Shown: positions 50,612 through 62,177, counted from the first letter of the stretch. The stretch: 64,000 nt of DNA from Shewanella phaeophyticola (GCF_025398315.1 NZ_JAODOQ010000001.1:2170001-2234000), one strand, 5' to 3'. Numbers and translations: made by a program. The notes: generated by a model not told the origin, from the letters alone.

Positions 50612-53600
50612 TTATGAGTTGAGTAATTTAAGCAAAGCTTCAATTGGATGCTGAGGTTTAAAGCCAGCAAAGCGTTTAACCTGGCTTCGGCAAGAATATC
50701 CCGACACTAACACTTGGCTGTGTTCGGTAATATCGGCAATTCCAGACTGCCATGACATATCAAATAGTTGTTTTGAGCGTTCAAGGTTCTCAAGCTCATG
50801 GCCATAGGTACCCGCCATACCACAACAGCCTAGATTCACGCTATTAAGCTTAGCACCAAAGTGACTAAAGATGGTTTTCCATTCATTGGCTGTATTAGGT
50901 TTTGCCGTCGATTCAGTACAGTGACTAAACCAAGTGTATTGTGGTGCGTCGTGAGCGACTGAGTCTGCCTCAGCACGAGTGGCTATGACAGAGCTTAGCC
51001 ACTCATTGGCAAGCTTGACTTCAAATGGCATCACGACGTTGCCCTAGAGCCTCTTTATATTCATCGCGATAACACAATACCAACGCAGGATCGAGGCCGA
51101 CCATTGGCATACCAAGCGCGTGAACACGATTTAAAAAGTCGGCACTGTCCTGGGCGGTTTTGGCAAACTTGTCTAAAAAGCCTTTTATGTGTGTTGGTTT
51201 ACCATTAGGTTTAAACGGCAGTAATACCGGCTTTAAACCCAGCTTTTCAATGAGCTGAATAAAACGATAAACCAAACCTGCATCATAAAAGCTATTAAAT
51301 GGATCTTGCACTACAAGCACATACTGACTGCGGTCTGCTTCAGGGATCGCGCATAAGGCGTCTAAATCATAACCCCGACTCACATGGCCATCTAAGCGCT
51401 GTTTGAGAGTCGGTACCGACAGCTTAGGTGCATCTACATAACCAATGGCTTTTTTAATCACCCATTGACTCAGAGAGTTTTGCGAGGCTAAATTTGTCAG
51501 TTTAGGGATGGATGCCATTAACGGTAATGAATCTTCAATACCGGCCACTAGGTAGTCTTTTGCTGGACGTAAATAACGTTTGTAATAGATATTAAAGAAC
51601 TGCGCTCTAAATTTTGGTACGTCAACCTTCACTGGGCACTGGCCTGTACAGGCCTTACAGGCCAGACAACCTTTAAGCGATTCCATCACTTCATGAGAGT
51701 AATCGTAATCACGTTGGTTATTAATGGTATTTTGGGTACGCTGCATCCAACCTAAGGGTTTAGATTTGGCCAGTTGTTCGACATCAACACCTTCGGCTTC
51801 AAGTAAACGCAACCATTCACGCATTAATCCTGCACGGCCTTTAGGTGATTGCACTCTATCGCCAGTCACCTTGAATGACGGACACATCGGTGAGTAACTG
51901 CTGTAGTTAAAACATAAGCCATTACCATTACAGTTCATGACATCTGGAAATGCATCTCGCGTTTGCACAGGAATTTGTCTGTCGAAACCGCCACGTTTAG
52001 CACTGTCGACATTAAACATTAATGAATCCGACTGTGGCGGCGCCACTAACTTTCCAGGATTCAAGCGGTTATCAGGGTCAAACCAGCCTTTAATTTGTTC
52101 AAGTACAGCGTAAAGTTCATCACCAAATACGTCTGAGCTATATTCGCCGCGAACACCTTTACCGTGCTCGCCCCACATTAACCCGCCATATTTAAGGGTT
52201 AATGCTGCAACTTGATCAGAAATGACTTTAAGCAGTTTTTCATCAGCTTGATCGCACATATCGAGCGCAGGACGCACATGCAACACACCTGCATCAACAT
52301 GACCAAACATGCCATATTGCAAATTATGGCCATCTAATAATGCGCGAAACTCCATAATAAAGTCAGCAAGGTTTTCTGGCGGTACTGCAGTATCTTCAGC
52401 AAAAGCCAGTGGTTTTCGGCTTCCTTTGGTGGCACCGAGTAAGCCCACGGCCTTTTTACGCATGGCATAGATATTATTAATACTGTTGCGATCGCCAGTA
52501 ATTTGAAAGCCCACTAAACCATATTGTTGTTGGCTAAGTTGCTCCGTTAGCATCGCTTCTAAACTGGCCACTTTGGTGTTAACATCACTGTCATCACCCG
52601 CAAATTCGACCATGTTAAGGCCTTCAATCACCTTATTAGGCACTGATTTAATTTCATCGGCGACTGAATGCCAAATAATATCTTCGCGAGCAAGGTTTAA
52701 TACTTTTGAGTCAACAGTCTCAACCACGGTAGCCTGGGCGTTAACCAGCGATGGCGCATGGCGTAACGCAGATTCAAAAGAGTCATATTTGATATTGACC
52801 ATCATCCGAGTGGTCGGTAATGGCGTTAAATTCAATTTAACTTCGGTGATAACCGCCAATGTGCCTTCTGAACCCGTTAAAATGCGTGATAAATCAAACT
52901 GAGTCAGATCGTTATTCCACACATGCTTTAAATCATAACCGGTCAAGAAACGGTTTAATTTGGGAAAGCGTTCAATAATGGTGTCGCGCTTTTGCTGACA
53001 TACTGCTGCAATTTGGCTGGCAATATTATTGGCCAAAGTGTTGTCACCATGAGGCTGATTATCAATAGCCTCTGCAGCGAGAGGTTTTGTGTTTAATACA
53101 CTGCCATCAACCAGTACGCTAGTGACACCTAACACATGATCTGAGGTTTTACCGTAAACCAGTGAACCCGCTCCCGATGCATCAGTATTCACCATGCCGC
53201 CAATTGTGGCACGATTAGACGTGGATAAATCAGGACTAAAAAACAGTCCATGAGGGCGTAATGCATCATTTAAAGCATCTTTAATCACACCCGCTTGTAC
53301 CCTCGCCCAACCCTGCTTGACGTTAATTTCAAGTACTTGATTAAGGTGGCGAGACACATCCAATATCAGTCCATGGGTTAATGATTGACCATTGGTGCCG
53401 GTACCGCCGCCTCGCGCGCTAAAGGTGACCGATTTATACTTAGGCTGTGATGCCAGCGCCAGTGCCAGTTCAACATCTTGTTGATGTAATGGATAAATTA
53501 CTGCTTGAGGTAAAAATTGGTATACCGAATTATCGGTTGCTTGAATAAGCCGAGCACTGTATCTCTTGTCTATTTCACCCTCAAACTCACTTTGCTCAAG

Positions 53601-53678
53601 TGCGTCAAGGTAGTCTAAATAGATAGGTTCTAATGTTTGTTTATGTGATAGTAAAGGTAACATAGAGGACTTATTCAT
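50612..53678 (-). CDS. ydiJ: FAD/4Fe-4S dehydrogenase YdiJ, probably D-2-hydroxyglutarate dehydrogenase (frameshifted in this sequence)
   Basis: This large flavoprotein oxidises D-2-hydroxy acids; YdiJ homologues act on D-2-hydroxyglutarate. An FAD-binding PCMH domain (about 50-270; GGGTGTNGQSL) is followed by the FAD-oxidase C-terminal domain (to about 540), and a ferredoxin-type site CLACKACTGQCPV near 677. The C-terminal cysteine-rich part has GCCGMAGTYGHE. The frame is lost at 51026-51032, where TGGCATC (minus GATGCCA) joins RRD to PFEVKLANEW; GATGGCCCA (Asp-Gly-Pro) would fit. Restored length is about 1021-1022 residues, normal for YdiJ. Divergent genes: none; ppsA is upstream on the same strand, 100 bases away. 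Confidence 0.87.
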
Positions 53679-53703
53679 TATGGGTATATTGTTGCCATTA
53701 TAA

Positions 53704-53733
53704 ACAAAAAAAAGCCGCTAAAAAGCGGCTTTT
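53704..53733 (-). terminator. Second terminator after ppsA
   Basis: AAAAGCCGCT and AGCGGCTTTT form a perfect hairpin with an A/T run on either side, between ppsA and ydiJ. It works best on the minus strand after ppsA. Confidence 0.85.
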
Positions 53734-53743
53734 GTTACAACAT

Positions 53744-53776
53744 GATAAAAATGCAGGTTGGACTGCATTTTTATCA
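53744..53776 (-). terminator. First terminator after ppsA
   Basis: GATAAAAATGCAG and CTGCATTTTTATC pair perfectly around a short loop, directly at the end of ppsA. With the hairpin at 53704 it gives a tandem terminator. Confidence 0.8.
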
Positions 53777-53780
53777 CTAT

Positions 53781-56151
53781 TTATCCATGAGCTTCGGCTA
53801 AATATAACCAAGTATCGATGACAGTGTCAGGATTTAATGACACTGTATCGATGCCTTGTTCAACCAACCAAGCAGCAAAGTCTGAATGGTCTGAAGTAGC
53901 CTTGACCACAAATGCCGACATAAGCACCTTTGGCTTTCGCCGCTTTAATGGCCATAGACAGCAATATTTTAACGGCGTCATCACGCTCGTCAAACAAGTG
54001 GCTGATAATGCCAGAGTCACGGTCAAGACCTAGTGTTAACTGAGTCAAATCGTTTGAGCCGATTGAGAAACCATCGAAATGCTCAAGGAATTGGTCAGCT
54101 AATAAGGCGTTAGATGGAAGCTCACACATCATGATAACGCGTAAACCATCTTTGCCACGCTCTAAGCCTTGCTCTTTCAGTAATTCGATAACTTGTGATG
54201 CTTCTTTAACGGTACGAACAAATGGGATCATCACTTCAACGTTGGTTAAGCCCATTTGGTTACGAACACGTTTAATGGCTTCACATTCAAGCGCGAAACA
54301 ATCACGGAATGATTCAGAAATATAACGGCTAGCACCGCGGAAGCCCAACATTGGGTTTTCTTCTTCTGGCTCATAACGCTCACCACCGACTAAGTTTGCG
54401 TATTCGTTAGACTTAAAGTCTGACATACGTACGATCACTTTTTTCGGGTAGAAAGCAGATGCAATAGAAGCAATACCTTCGACTAAGCGAGCAACATAGT
54501 ATTCAACTGGCGAGTCGTAACCGGCAATCATGTCATTGATTTCAGATTGTAGCTCAGCGGTTTGGTCGTTAAATTCTAGTAACGCTTTAGGGTGAATACC
54601 GATCATACGGTTAATGATGAACTCTAAACGTGCTAGACCAACACCTTCGTTTGGTAAACGAGCAAAGTCGAATGCACGATCAGGGTTACCCACGTTCATC
54701 ATGATTTTCATTGGTAGTGATGGCAAAGTATCAACGCGGTTTGTGACCACCTCAAACTGTTGCTCACCAGAATAAATCAAACCTGTGTCACCTTCAGCAC
54801 AAGATACGGTCACTAAGTCACCACTCTTAATATGGTCAGTCACATCACCGCAACCCACAACAGCTGGTACACCTAGTTCACGTGCGATAATCGCAGCGTG
54901 ACAAGTACGACCACCACGGTTAGTAACAATCGCACTTGCGCGTTTCATGATAGGTTCCCAATCTGGGTCGGTCATGTCTGTTACTAATACATCACCTGGC
55001 TCAATTTGGTCCATGTCTTCAATTGAAGCTAATACTTTAGCCACACCTGAACCAATTTTATGACCAATTGCACGCCCCTCAGAAATCACATCGCCTTTGG
55101 TTTTTAAATGGTAACGCTCAATTAATTGCACATCTTCACGGCTACGAACCGTTTCAGGACGCGCTTGAACGATATACAACTTACCGTCATTACCGTCTTT
55201 TGCCCATTCGATGTCCATCGCACGGCCATAATGTTGCTCAATGATCATGGCTTGTTTAGCCAGTTCCATCACTTCGGCATCATTGATAGAAAATTCACGA
55301 CGCTGCTCTGCGGCAACATCTTCAATTTTGACTTGCTTACCATGCGAGGCATCGTCTGAGTAAACCATTTGAATCAGTTTACTGCCAATGTTACGACGCA
55401 CAACGGCTTGATGTCCTTGCGTTAAAATTGGTTTGTGCACATAGAATTCGTCAGGGTTAACCGCGCCTTGTACAACCATTTCACCTAAACCGAATGATGA
55501 AGTGATAAAGACAACGTCGTTGTTACCTGATTCAGTGTCCATGGTAAACATCACCCCAGAAGCTGCTTTGTCTGATCGCACCATACGTTGCACGCCAGCA
55601 GATAAAGCCACACCTTGATGTTCATAACCTTGGTGAACACGATAAGAAATTGCACGGTCGTTAAAGAGTGACGCGTATACATGCTTAATTGCTAGCATGA
55701 CGGCATCAAACCCTTTTACGTTTAAGAATGTTTCTTGTTGACCCGCAAATGATGCATCCGGCATATCTTCTGCAGTTGCTGAAGAACGCACGGCAAATGA
55801 AGCGTCTTGCGTTTCACTTGATAATTGCTCATAAGCTTCACGAATAGCATTTTCTAATGCAGGCTGGAATGGAGTCTCAATGACCCATTGTCTGATCTGT
55901 GCACCGACTTTCGCCAGTTCATTGACATCATCAACGTCCAATGTAGCCAGAATGTCAAAAATCTTCTGGTTAACTCCACTTTGTTCAAGGAATTCATTGA
56001 ACGCATGAGAGGTCGTAGCAAAACCACCAGGAACTTGAACTCCTGCATTAGCTAGATTGCTGATCATCTCTCCAAGGGATGCGTTTTTACCGCCAACCTT
56101 GTTTACATCACCCATGCCTAATTCTTGATACCAGAGTACGTATTGCTGCAC
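53781..56151 (-). CDS. ppsA: Phosphoenolpyruvate synthase (frameshifted in this sequence)
   Basis: PpsA makes PEP from pyruvate and ATP for gluconeogenesis. Seen are the ATP-binding start [26 protein letters not shown], the phosphohistidine motif [21 protein letters not shown], and the PEP-binding C-terminal domain [10 protein letters not shown] and GICGQG. At 53895-53901 an extra base changes GQG-PSDHPDFAAWL (GGCCCA/T read as GGCTACT); the correct frame continues to 53781. The full protein has 789 residues. I chose GTG at 56151 (MQQYVLWY), eight bases after GGAG; an ATG at 56208 would add an unsupported leader. It is divergent from its regulator ppsR. Confidence 0.95.
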
Positions 56152-56277
56152 AGTTTTATCTCCGCAAGTTTTTATTTCAGTGGCCACTTCACACGAGGGC
56201 AATAGCATCTTACACTCCCATACAACACGCGTAAATCTATAATTTTATTTGTAATTTTATTACTACAAGAGGTCATA

Positions 56278-57090
56278 ATGACGCCGAAAGTATTTTATAT
56301 CTCAGATGGGATCGCGATCACAGCAGAGGTTTTTGGTCATGCGGTGCTTTCACAGTTTCCCATTGAATTTGAAGCACTTACAATTCCGTTTGTTGAAACT
56401 GTCCAACGTGCACAAAAAGTTAAACAACAAATAAATGATTGTTTTATTACAACAGGTGAAAGGCCACTTGTGTTCCATTCGATCATTAATCCCGAGATCC
56501 GTAATGTGATTTTTTCGAGTGAATGTGTCGATTACGATTTTTTGAATACCTTTGTTGCGCCACTCGAACAACACTTAGGGGTACAAGCAAAGCCTATTTT
56601 GCATCGTACTCATGGTAAAAGTAATCACAGTTATGATACTCGTATCGACGCCATTAATTATGCGATGGAAAATGATGATGGCCAAACCATGAAACACATG
56701 GATAAAGCCGACATTATTTTATTAGGGGTGTCACGCTGTGGTAAAACGCCGTCGAGTTTATACTTATCAATGCAATTTGGTATTAAGGCTGCAAACTACC
56801 CCTTTACTGAAGATGACATGGATAATCTTAAATTACCGGAATCACTTAAGCGTAATAAATCGAAATTATTTGGCCTTACAATTGATCCACATCGACTGCA
56901 TGAAATTAGACAAAGCCGCATGGAAAACAGCCGTTACTCGTCGTTAAGACAATGTCGTCTTGAAGTTAAAGAAGTGGAAATGTTGTTTAAAAAAGAACGT
57001 ATCCCTTTTGTAAATACCACTAATCATTCAGTAGAGGAAATCGCCACAAAAATCCTCGATATTACCGGATTATCTCGTCACATGTTCTAA
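56278..57090 (+). CDS. ppsR: PEP synthase regulatory protein (kinase/pyrophosphorylase)
   Basis: PpsR inactivates PpsA by ADP-dependent phosphorylation of the active-site threonine and reactivates it by phosphorolysis. The 270-residue protein (DUF299 family) has [22 protein letters not shown] at the start, the P-loop [15 protein letters not shown] (near residue 152), and [15 protein letters not shown] near the end. ATG follows AAGAGGTCATA. It is divergent from ppsA, its substrate, over a 126-base promoter region. Confidence 0.97.
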   Translation: MTPKVFYISDGIAITAEVFGHAVLSQFPIEFEALTIPFVETVQRAQKVKQQINDCFITTGERPLVFHSIINPEIRNVIFSSECVDYDFLNTFVAPLEQHLGVQAKPILHRTHGKSNHSYDTRIDAINYAMENDDGQTMKHMDKADIILLGVSRCGKTPSSLYLSMQFGIKAANYPFTEDDMDNLKLPESLKRNKSKLFGLTIDPHRLHEIRQSRMENSRYSSLRQCRLEVKEVEMLFKKERIPFVNTTNHSVEEIATKILDITGLSRHMF

Positions 57091-57118
57091 AAAATAAACA
57101 ATCAGCCACTGCTTAATT

Positions 57119-57153
57119 AGGGTATTTATTCATCAATGATGAATTTAACCCTA
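57119..57153. other. Hairpin downstream of ppsR
   Basis: TTAGGGT...ATTCATC-aat-GATGAAT...ACCCTAG forms a two-part stem 30 bases after ppsR. There is no T tract, so it may be an mRNA stabiliser or weak terminator. Confidence 0.4.
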
Positions 57154-57240
57154 GTTGATCCGTCTTAAACGCTTAGGGCAATCTGTTTTTTAACGGGTAG
57201 AATCCTAGGCGAAGTCTCGCATCTTTTACTTCTTTGGGTA

Positions 57241-57246
57241 TATAAT
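57241..57246 (+). promoter_or_regulatory. Candidate -10 element of aroG
   Basis: A consensus TATAAT lies 48 bases before the aroG ATG. No good -35 is seen at the usual distance, so this is tentative. Confidence 0.4.
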
Positions 57247-57294
57247 CCGAGGCATTATGATGCTGATGCATCTCACGATTTTTCGGTAATACGC

Positions 57295-58359
57295 ATGACT
57301 ATTAAAACAGATGAACTTAGAACAACCTTATTAAGCAAAGTTATCTCTCCTTCTCAGTTAGCTTCAGAATACCCTTTAACTCAAGACGCAGCGGATTACC
57401 TTGTTGCACAACGTCGCGAAGTGGAAGCAATCATTGCGGGTGAAGATCAACGTTTACTCGTGATTATTGGCTCTTGTTCCATACACGACACTAAAGCGGC
57501 CTTAGAATACGCACAAAAGCTATCTGCACTGCACCATGAACTGAAAGATGACTTGTGTATATTGATGCGAGTGTATTTTGAAAAACCACGCACCATTGTA
57601 GGTTGGAAAGGCTTAATATCCGACCCTGATTTGGATGGTAGCTTTAGTCCCAATAAAGGCCTGCGCATGGCACGTCAGTTACTGCAACAAATAACGGAAC
57701 TAAAACTGCCTATCGCCACTGAATTTTTAGACATGGTTAATGGTCAGTACATTGCCGACCTTATCACCTGGGGTGCCATTGGTGCACGGATCACTGAAAG
57801 CCAAATTCACCGTGAAATGGCTTCTGCACTATCTTGCCCTGTTGGCTTTAAAAATGGTACTGACGGTAATATCAATATCGCTGTAGATGCCGTTCGTGCA
57901 GCGCAAGTACCGCATATCTTTTACTCTCCAGATAAAGATGGTGCAATGGCGGTGTACCGTACCCATGGTAATCCATACGGTCACATTATTTTACGTGGCG
58001 GTAAAAAACCAAATTATTCAGCTGAAGACATTGAAGTGACTCGTGCACAACTAGAAAAAGTAGGCGTGACGCAACGTATGGTTGTTGACTTTAGCCATGG
58101 CAACAGTGAGAAAAAGCATAAAAACCAACTAAATGTAGCTGATAGTATTATGCAACAAATGCGTAATGGCAGTACTGCCATAGCCGGTATCATGGCAGAA
58201 AGCTTTATGATTGAAGGTAACCAGAAAGTGGTTAAAGGTGAGCCTTTAACCTATGGCCAAAGTATTACTGATGCTTGTTTGCATTGGGCTGATTCTGAAA
58301 CGTTATTACGTGATTTAGCCAAAGCCTCCCGTGACCGCAAAAACCTACTTGCCAAGTAA
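57295..58359 (+). CDS. aroG: 3-Deoxy-7-phosphoheptulonate synthase, class I
   Basis: This enzyme joins PEP and erythrose 4-phosphate, the first step of the shikimate pathway. The 354 residues match AroF/AroG/AroH enzymes: LLVIIGSCSIHDTKAALEYA, MRVYFEKPRTIVGWKGLISDPDLDGS, GARITESQIHREMASALSCPVGFKNGTDG, and VDFSHGNSEKKHKNQ. Which amino acid inhibits it cannot be read with confidence. Its upstream neighbour ppsR controls PEP supply, a sensible pairing. Confidence 0.95.
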   Translation: MTIKTDELRTTLLSKVISPSQLASEYPLTQDAADYLVAQRREVEAIIAGEDQRLLVIIGSCSIHDTKAALEYAQKLSALHHELKDDLCILMRVYFEKPRTIVGWKGLISDPDLDGSFSPNKGLRMARQLLQQITELKLPIATEFLDMVNGQYIADLITWGAIGARITESQIHREMASALSCPVGFKNGTDGNINIAVDAVRAAQVPHIFYSPDKDGAMAVYRTHGNPYGHIILRGGKKPNYSAEDIEVTRAQLEKVGVTQRMVVDFSHGNSEKKHKNQLNVADSIMQQMRNGSTAIAGIMAESFMIEGNQKVVKGEPLTYGQSITDACLHWADSETLLRDLAKASRDRKNLLAK

Positions 58360-58393
58360 CGCCCGTTCGCGTTAATTGAGTGCGAAAAATAAT

Positions 58394-58413
58394 GCCAGTC
58401 TTCATAGACTGGC
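58394..58413. terminator. Possible terminator between aroG and the HD-GYP gene
   Basis: GCCAGTC-ttcata-GACTGGC is a perfect seven-pair stem between convergent genes; flanking A/T runs are short on both sides. Confidence 0.6.
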
Positions 58414-58453
58414 AATATTATGGCTGTTGATGTTTAAACGCGACATACAAGCC

Positions 58454-59691
58454 CTAGGGTTCATAACTTGCAGAATGGTGTGCCAAAGAAGCTTGCGATA
58501 ACTCAGCAAAGCGATGTTCAATCTGCATAAAGCAATCGACTAATGCAGGATCAAAATGACTTCCCTGCCCTGCAATGATAATGTCTTTGGCTTCTTCATG
58601 ACTAAAAGGACGTTTATAACAACGGGGTGATGTTAACGCATCATACACATCAACTAATGCCACAATTCTTGCTGACAACGGAATTGATTCACCTTCAAGA
58701 CCTTTAGGATAACCGCTGCCATCCCATTTTTCATGGTGACCGCCAGCAATATCTCGGCCATCAGTAAAAACTCACACTGTGGCGCATATTTCAACAAACT
58801 ATCAATCACTTTAGCCCCTATTACAGGATGTGATTTAATGTGTTCAAATTCTTCTGGGGTCAATCGTCCAGGTTTAAGCAAAATATGATCAGCTATGCCC
58901 ACCTTGCCAATATCATGTAAGATTGAAGATAAACTAATCTCTTGGATAAAAGCATCGGTTAATTCTTCGGGTACTTGCTCATCTTCTAGGCGCTGTTTGG
59001 CCAACATGTTGGCATACTGCTGCATACGTATTAAATGTGCGCCAGTATCATTATCGCGGTACTCTGCCAGTTTGGCTAAACCAATTACAGTCGCTTGCCT
59101 AGAAGCAATCGTTGATTGTAATGACTGACTTAATTTACCCAACAAATACGATGTTGATTGAGTCACAATGGCACAAGTCACGATAAAGTTAATCACCACC
59201 ACATACCAAATAACCGTCGAAAAATGCTCCATTACTGGCCAGTCAAGCCATTGCAAATGATATGCAACCCCCAAGCCCAACAAAAATACGACATTGACTA
59301 TTTGTGCTGTGATTGCTGATTTTTCACCGAGTAAAATACTGGTCAACGGTGGAAAAGCAAATAACCAAAAAAAGCCTGCACCAGAAGGCTCCAATACCAC
59401 TAAAAAACCAGCACCAATCAAAAAGGATAAGTAACAACCAAATAAATAACGCACCGAGTCGGACAAATTGGGATAAAACAATACAAACAACAACAAACCG
59501 TAAGCCAATGAATCGAATACCGCCATAAACCATATGCCTTCTTTGATACAGACATACACACTGGTGATATAAACCGGAATACAAATGATCGCTAAAATGG
59601 TAAATAAGCGCATAAAAATAGTATGGCGCCAAACAGGCAAAGCATCATCCAGTTCTAATTGAATAATTTCAGCCGCTAATGATGAAGACAT
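58454..59691 (-). CDS. HD-GYP domain c-di-GMP phosphodiesterase, membrane-bound (frameshifted in this sequence)
   Basis: Six or so membrane segments (about residues 25-190) are followed by an HD-GYP domain that hydrolyses c-di-GMP. Motifs: RDNDTGAHLIRMQQY, SSILHDIGKVGIADHILLKPGRLTPEEFEHIKSHP, then HHEKWDGSGYPKGL in the second frame and LVDVYDALTSPRCYK. At 58756-58759 one base is missing (MA-RDIAGGHHE needs GCC-CGA-GAT; GGCCCGA is read as GGCCGA). Restored length is 412 residues. ATG at 59691 follows AAGGATCATTT. With the diguanylate cyclase at 30.5 kb it is one of two c-di-GMP enzymes here. Confidence 0.9.
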
Positions 59692-59930
59692 AAATGATCC
59701 TTATTTAATTGTCTTGCTGGATCTTGTGGATAAATAGCTAAAGGTAAATAAGTATTGTTGGTAATTGAAAAACTCGCAAAATATGATTCATCATTTAACC
59801 ATTATATTGTGAACAATAATGATAGAAACTGCAGATATTTATCAGTTTACACCGATAACAGTAACACGATTAAAATTCTGCTAAAATATGTGGCGTTTAA
59901 CTTCAATGATTTCATTAATGGATGAGTACC

Positions 59931-60476
59931 ATGACTTTGAATAAAACCCAAATTCTGAATAATCTTCTGTATAGCTTGATTATATTGTGTTGCAGTGTGT
60001 TTACAGTTAATGCCACAAATATAGATACTAAAAACGTAACCGCCGCTGCTGAAACAAAAGTGTTTTACTTAGTTCGTCATGCTGAAAAAAACCAAGGTGC
60101 AGATCCAAGCTTAACTGAACAAGGCAAATTAAGAGCACTGCGTTTAGCCAATGTATTATCCAGCACCCCATTGAACAAAGTGTTCACCACAGACTACAAA
60201 CGCACACGAGAAACGGCATTAGCGGTTGCGGAACACCAGCACCTCTCACCAAGTTTATACAATCCTGCAGATCTTAAAAAAACAGCAGAAGTACTGCTAA
60301 GTGAGCAAGGACATATTTTGGTGATCGGTCACAGCAATACCACAACGGCATTAGCAGAATTGCTTGGCGCAGACAAACAACCTGTGATTGATGACGCCAA
60401 TGAATTTGACCGTTTATACATCGTCACTGTTGACAAAAATAATCGTGAAGTTTCAACTGTATTATTGCGTTATTAA
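59931..60476 (+). CDS. Exported histidine phosphatase family protein (SixA/PhoE-like)
   Basis: A 181-residue protein with a hydrophobic leader (LNNLLYSLIILCCSVFTVNA), so it is exported. The histidine phosphatase core has YLVRHAEKNQ (phospho-acceptor RHG/RHA), TDYKRTRETA, and VIGHSNTTTAL (second histidine). The catalytic residues are complete; the substrate is unknown. ATG at 59931 follows GGATGAG at a good distance; ATG at 59922 would overlap that RBS. Confidence 0.85.
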   Translation: MTLNKTQILNNLLYSLIILCCSVFTVNATNIDTKNVTAAAETKVFYLVRHAEKNQGADPSLTEQGKLRALRLANVLSSTPLNKVFTTDYKRTRETALAVAEHQHLSPSLYNPADLKKTAEVLLSEQGHILVIGHSNTTTALAELLGADKQPVIDDANEFDRLYIVTVDKNNREVSTVLLRY

Positions 60477-60505
60477 ATCGTGATATTCAATAACAAGAGC
60501 GCGCC

Positions 60506-60772
60506 ATGGCACCCATAAAATGTAGTGATTATGACTATGTCGAAATCTTGTGCATGCATCAATATGAAGTAAAACTGATATTGGTGTCTGGTATCGAAAT
60601 ACTCGGGTATTTTAACACGACTTGTTATGTCAGTTTAGATGATCAAAAACAAGAAGCAATAAAAGGCATAGATCAACATCAGCAGCCGCTTGTTGTTCTA
60701 TTAACCGATATTGTTAGTATCGATGTACTTAGCCCTAATGCATTATTTGATTATGTATCTTTTGCTGATTAA
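60506..60772 (+). CDS. rof: Rho-binding antiterminator, Rof/YaeO-like
   Basis: An 88-residue protein resembling Rof (YaeO), which binds Rho and inhibits Rho-dependent termination. The Rof pattern IKCSDYDYVEILCMHQYEVKLILVSG, with the N-terminal CxDYD motif, and a Sm-like beta barrel are visible. It stands 30 bases after the histidine phosphatase and may be cotranscribed. Confidence 0.78.
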   Translation: MAPIKCSDYDYVEILCMHQYEVKLILVSGIEILGYFNTTCYVSLDDQKQEAIKGIDQHQQPLVVLLTDIVSIDVLSPNALFDYVSFAD

Positions 60773-60896
60773 CGTTTGCTAAAAATGGTGGCGAGAGCCA
60801 AGTAATAAAGTGTAATTTGCCTGACACAATGGACACCATTGCAGTACAATGCACAGCATTTTAACCCTGTCATTTTGCATTACACTAGGTCCAAGT

Positions 60897-61334
60897 ATGT
60901 CTCTTGCTCTAAACCCTGCTCAATCAGAAACACAATTCCCTAAAGATATGGCCGCACGCATCGCTCAATCTGAAGCTCGCGTGATTAAAGCGATTTTTCC
61001 CTCTAATACCAACCATCACAACACCTTATTTGGTGGTGATGCATTAGCTTGGATGGACGAAAGCGCTTTTATTGCTGCAACACGTTTTTGCCGAAAATCC
61101 CTAGTTACGGTTAGTTCTGATCGAATCGATTTTAAAAAGGCCATACCAGCCGGCAGCTTAGCTGAGCTGATCGCTAAGGTGATTCATGTTGGTAACACCT
61201 CATTAAAAGTAGAGGTTAATATTTATGTTGAAGACATGTACAAAGATCATCGTGAACATGCTATTCGTGGGGTATTTACCTTTGTTGCAGTAGATGCAGA
61301 TCGTCAACCGACTCAGGTATGGCCTCACGGTTGA
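60897..61334 (+). CDS. Acyl-CoA thioesterase, hotdog fold
   Basis: A 145-residue hotdog-fold thioesterase of the YciA/BFIT type. NHHNTLFGGDALAWMDESAFIAATRFC carries the catalytic aspartate (near residue 47), and VTVSSDRIDFKKAIPAGSLAELIAKV is typical. Acyl chain preference unknown. I chose ATG at 60897, eight bases after AGG; an ATG at 60849 adds a hydrophobic leader without an RBS. Confidence 0.85.
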   Translation: MSLALNPAQSETQFPKDMAARIAQSEARVIKAIFPSNTNHHNTLFGGDALAWMDESAFIAATRFCRKSLVTVSSDRIDFKKAIPAGSLAELIAKVIHVGNTSLKVEVNIYVEDMYKDHREHAIRGVFTFVAVDADRQPTQVWPHG

Positions 61335-61383
61335 CAGCCTGCAATTTCAACAGTCAGGGTTGTATTGAACAAAACTGACACCT

Positions 61384-61410
61384 TAGACTAAAGTCTAGTT
61401 TTGATATTTT
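61384..61410 (+). terminator. Possible terminator after the thioesterase
   Basis: TAGACT-aa-AGTCTA followed by GTTTTGATATTTTTT, 50 bases after the thioesterase stop. The stem is short, so this is tentative. Confidence 0.5.
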
Positions 61411-61429
61411 TTCACTAAAATCAATTCCA

Positions 61430-61474
61430 ATGTGACAGAAAGCGATAGAATATTTGAATCGTTTTCTGTTACAT
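61430..61474. promoter_or_regulatory. 17-bp imperfect inverted repeat upstream of the LuxR-type regulator
   Basis: ATGTGACAGAAAGCGAT and ATCGTTTTCTGTTACAT are complementary at 15 of 17 positions around an 11-base loop, 39 bases before the response regulator start. It could be an operator or an mRNA hairpin. Confidence 0.5.
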
Positions 61475-61513
61475 TGATTTAATCTTCACGTGCAACATAG
61501 AATAAAAAACGCC

Positions 61514-62177
61514 ATGAAGCTCGAAAATTTAAACATCATCATCGCTGACGATCATCCGTTATTTCGTAATGCATTACGACAAGCATTAAGCAGTGCGTTC
61601 GAAAAAACCGAATGGGTCGAAGCTGACAGTGCCGAAGCACTGCAAAAAGTACTTGATACTCAAGAGGCTCAATTTGATTTAATCTTATTGGATCATACAA
61701 ATGCCTGGTTCTCATGGTTATTCGACCTTGATACACCTAAGAACACATTACCCTGATATACCAGTGGTGGTGATTTCGGCACATGAAGACATCAATACCA
61801 TTAGCCGTGCCGTGCATTATGGTAGTAGTGGCTTTATTCCTAAATCTGCATCGATGGAATCATTAACAGAAGCATTAAGCGCTGTACTATATGGCGATAT
61901 TTGGCTACCTGCAGGTACTGAGTTAGTTCCTGTTTCGGATAATCCAACTGACAAAATGGCAAGCCGATTATCAGATTTAACCCCACAACAATATCGTGTA
62001 TTGCAAATGTTTGCTGAAGGTTTACTCAACAAACAAATCGCTTATGACTTTGGGGTCTCTGAAGCCACAATTAAAGCACATGCCACCGCAATCTTTAGAA
62101 AGCTCGGCGTGCGTAATCGCACCCAAGCCGTTATTGCATTGCAACAATTAGAAATGGAAAAAGTCGACCTGTCTTAA
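61514..62177 (+). CDS. LuxR/NarL-family response regulator (frameshifted in this sequence)
   Basis: A two-domain response regulator: REC (about 1-120) and LuxR-type helix-turn-helix (about 148-212; LTPQQYRVLQMFAEGLLNKQIAYDFGVSEATIKAHATAIFRKLGVRNRTQ). The acidic pair is in IIADDHPLF and the phospho-acceptor Asp in ILLD. Just after that Asp the frame breaks at 61691-61700 (GATCATACAA); the expected LLDLxMPGSHGY reads on in another frame from ATG-CCT. Corrected length is 220 residues. No sensor kinase is adjacent. The stop TAATG overlaps the next start. Confidence 0.87.

Noticed and set aside
57257..57289. Leader peptide upstream of aroG (ten codons, MMLMHLTIFR)
   Set aside because: No enrichment in Phe, Tyr or Trp codons, no RBS, and no attenuator hairpins between it and aroG.
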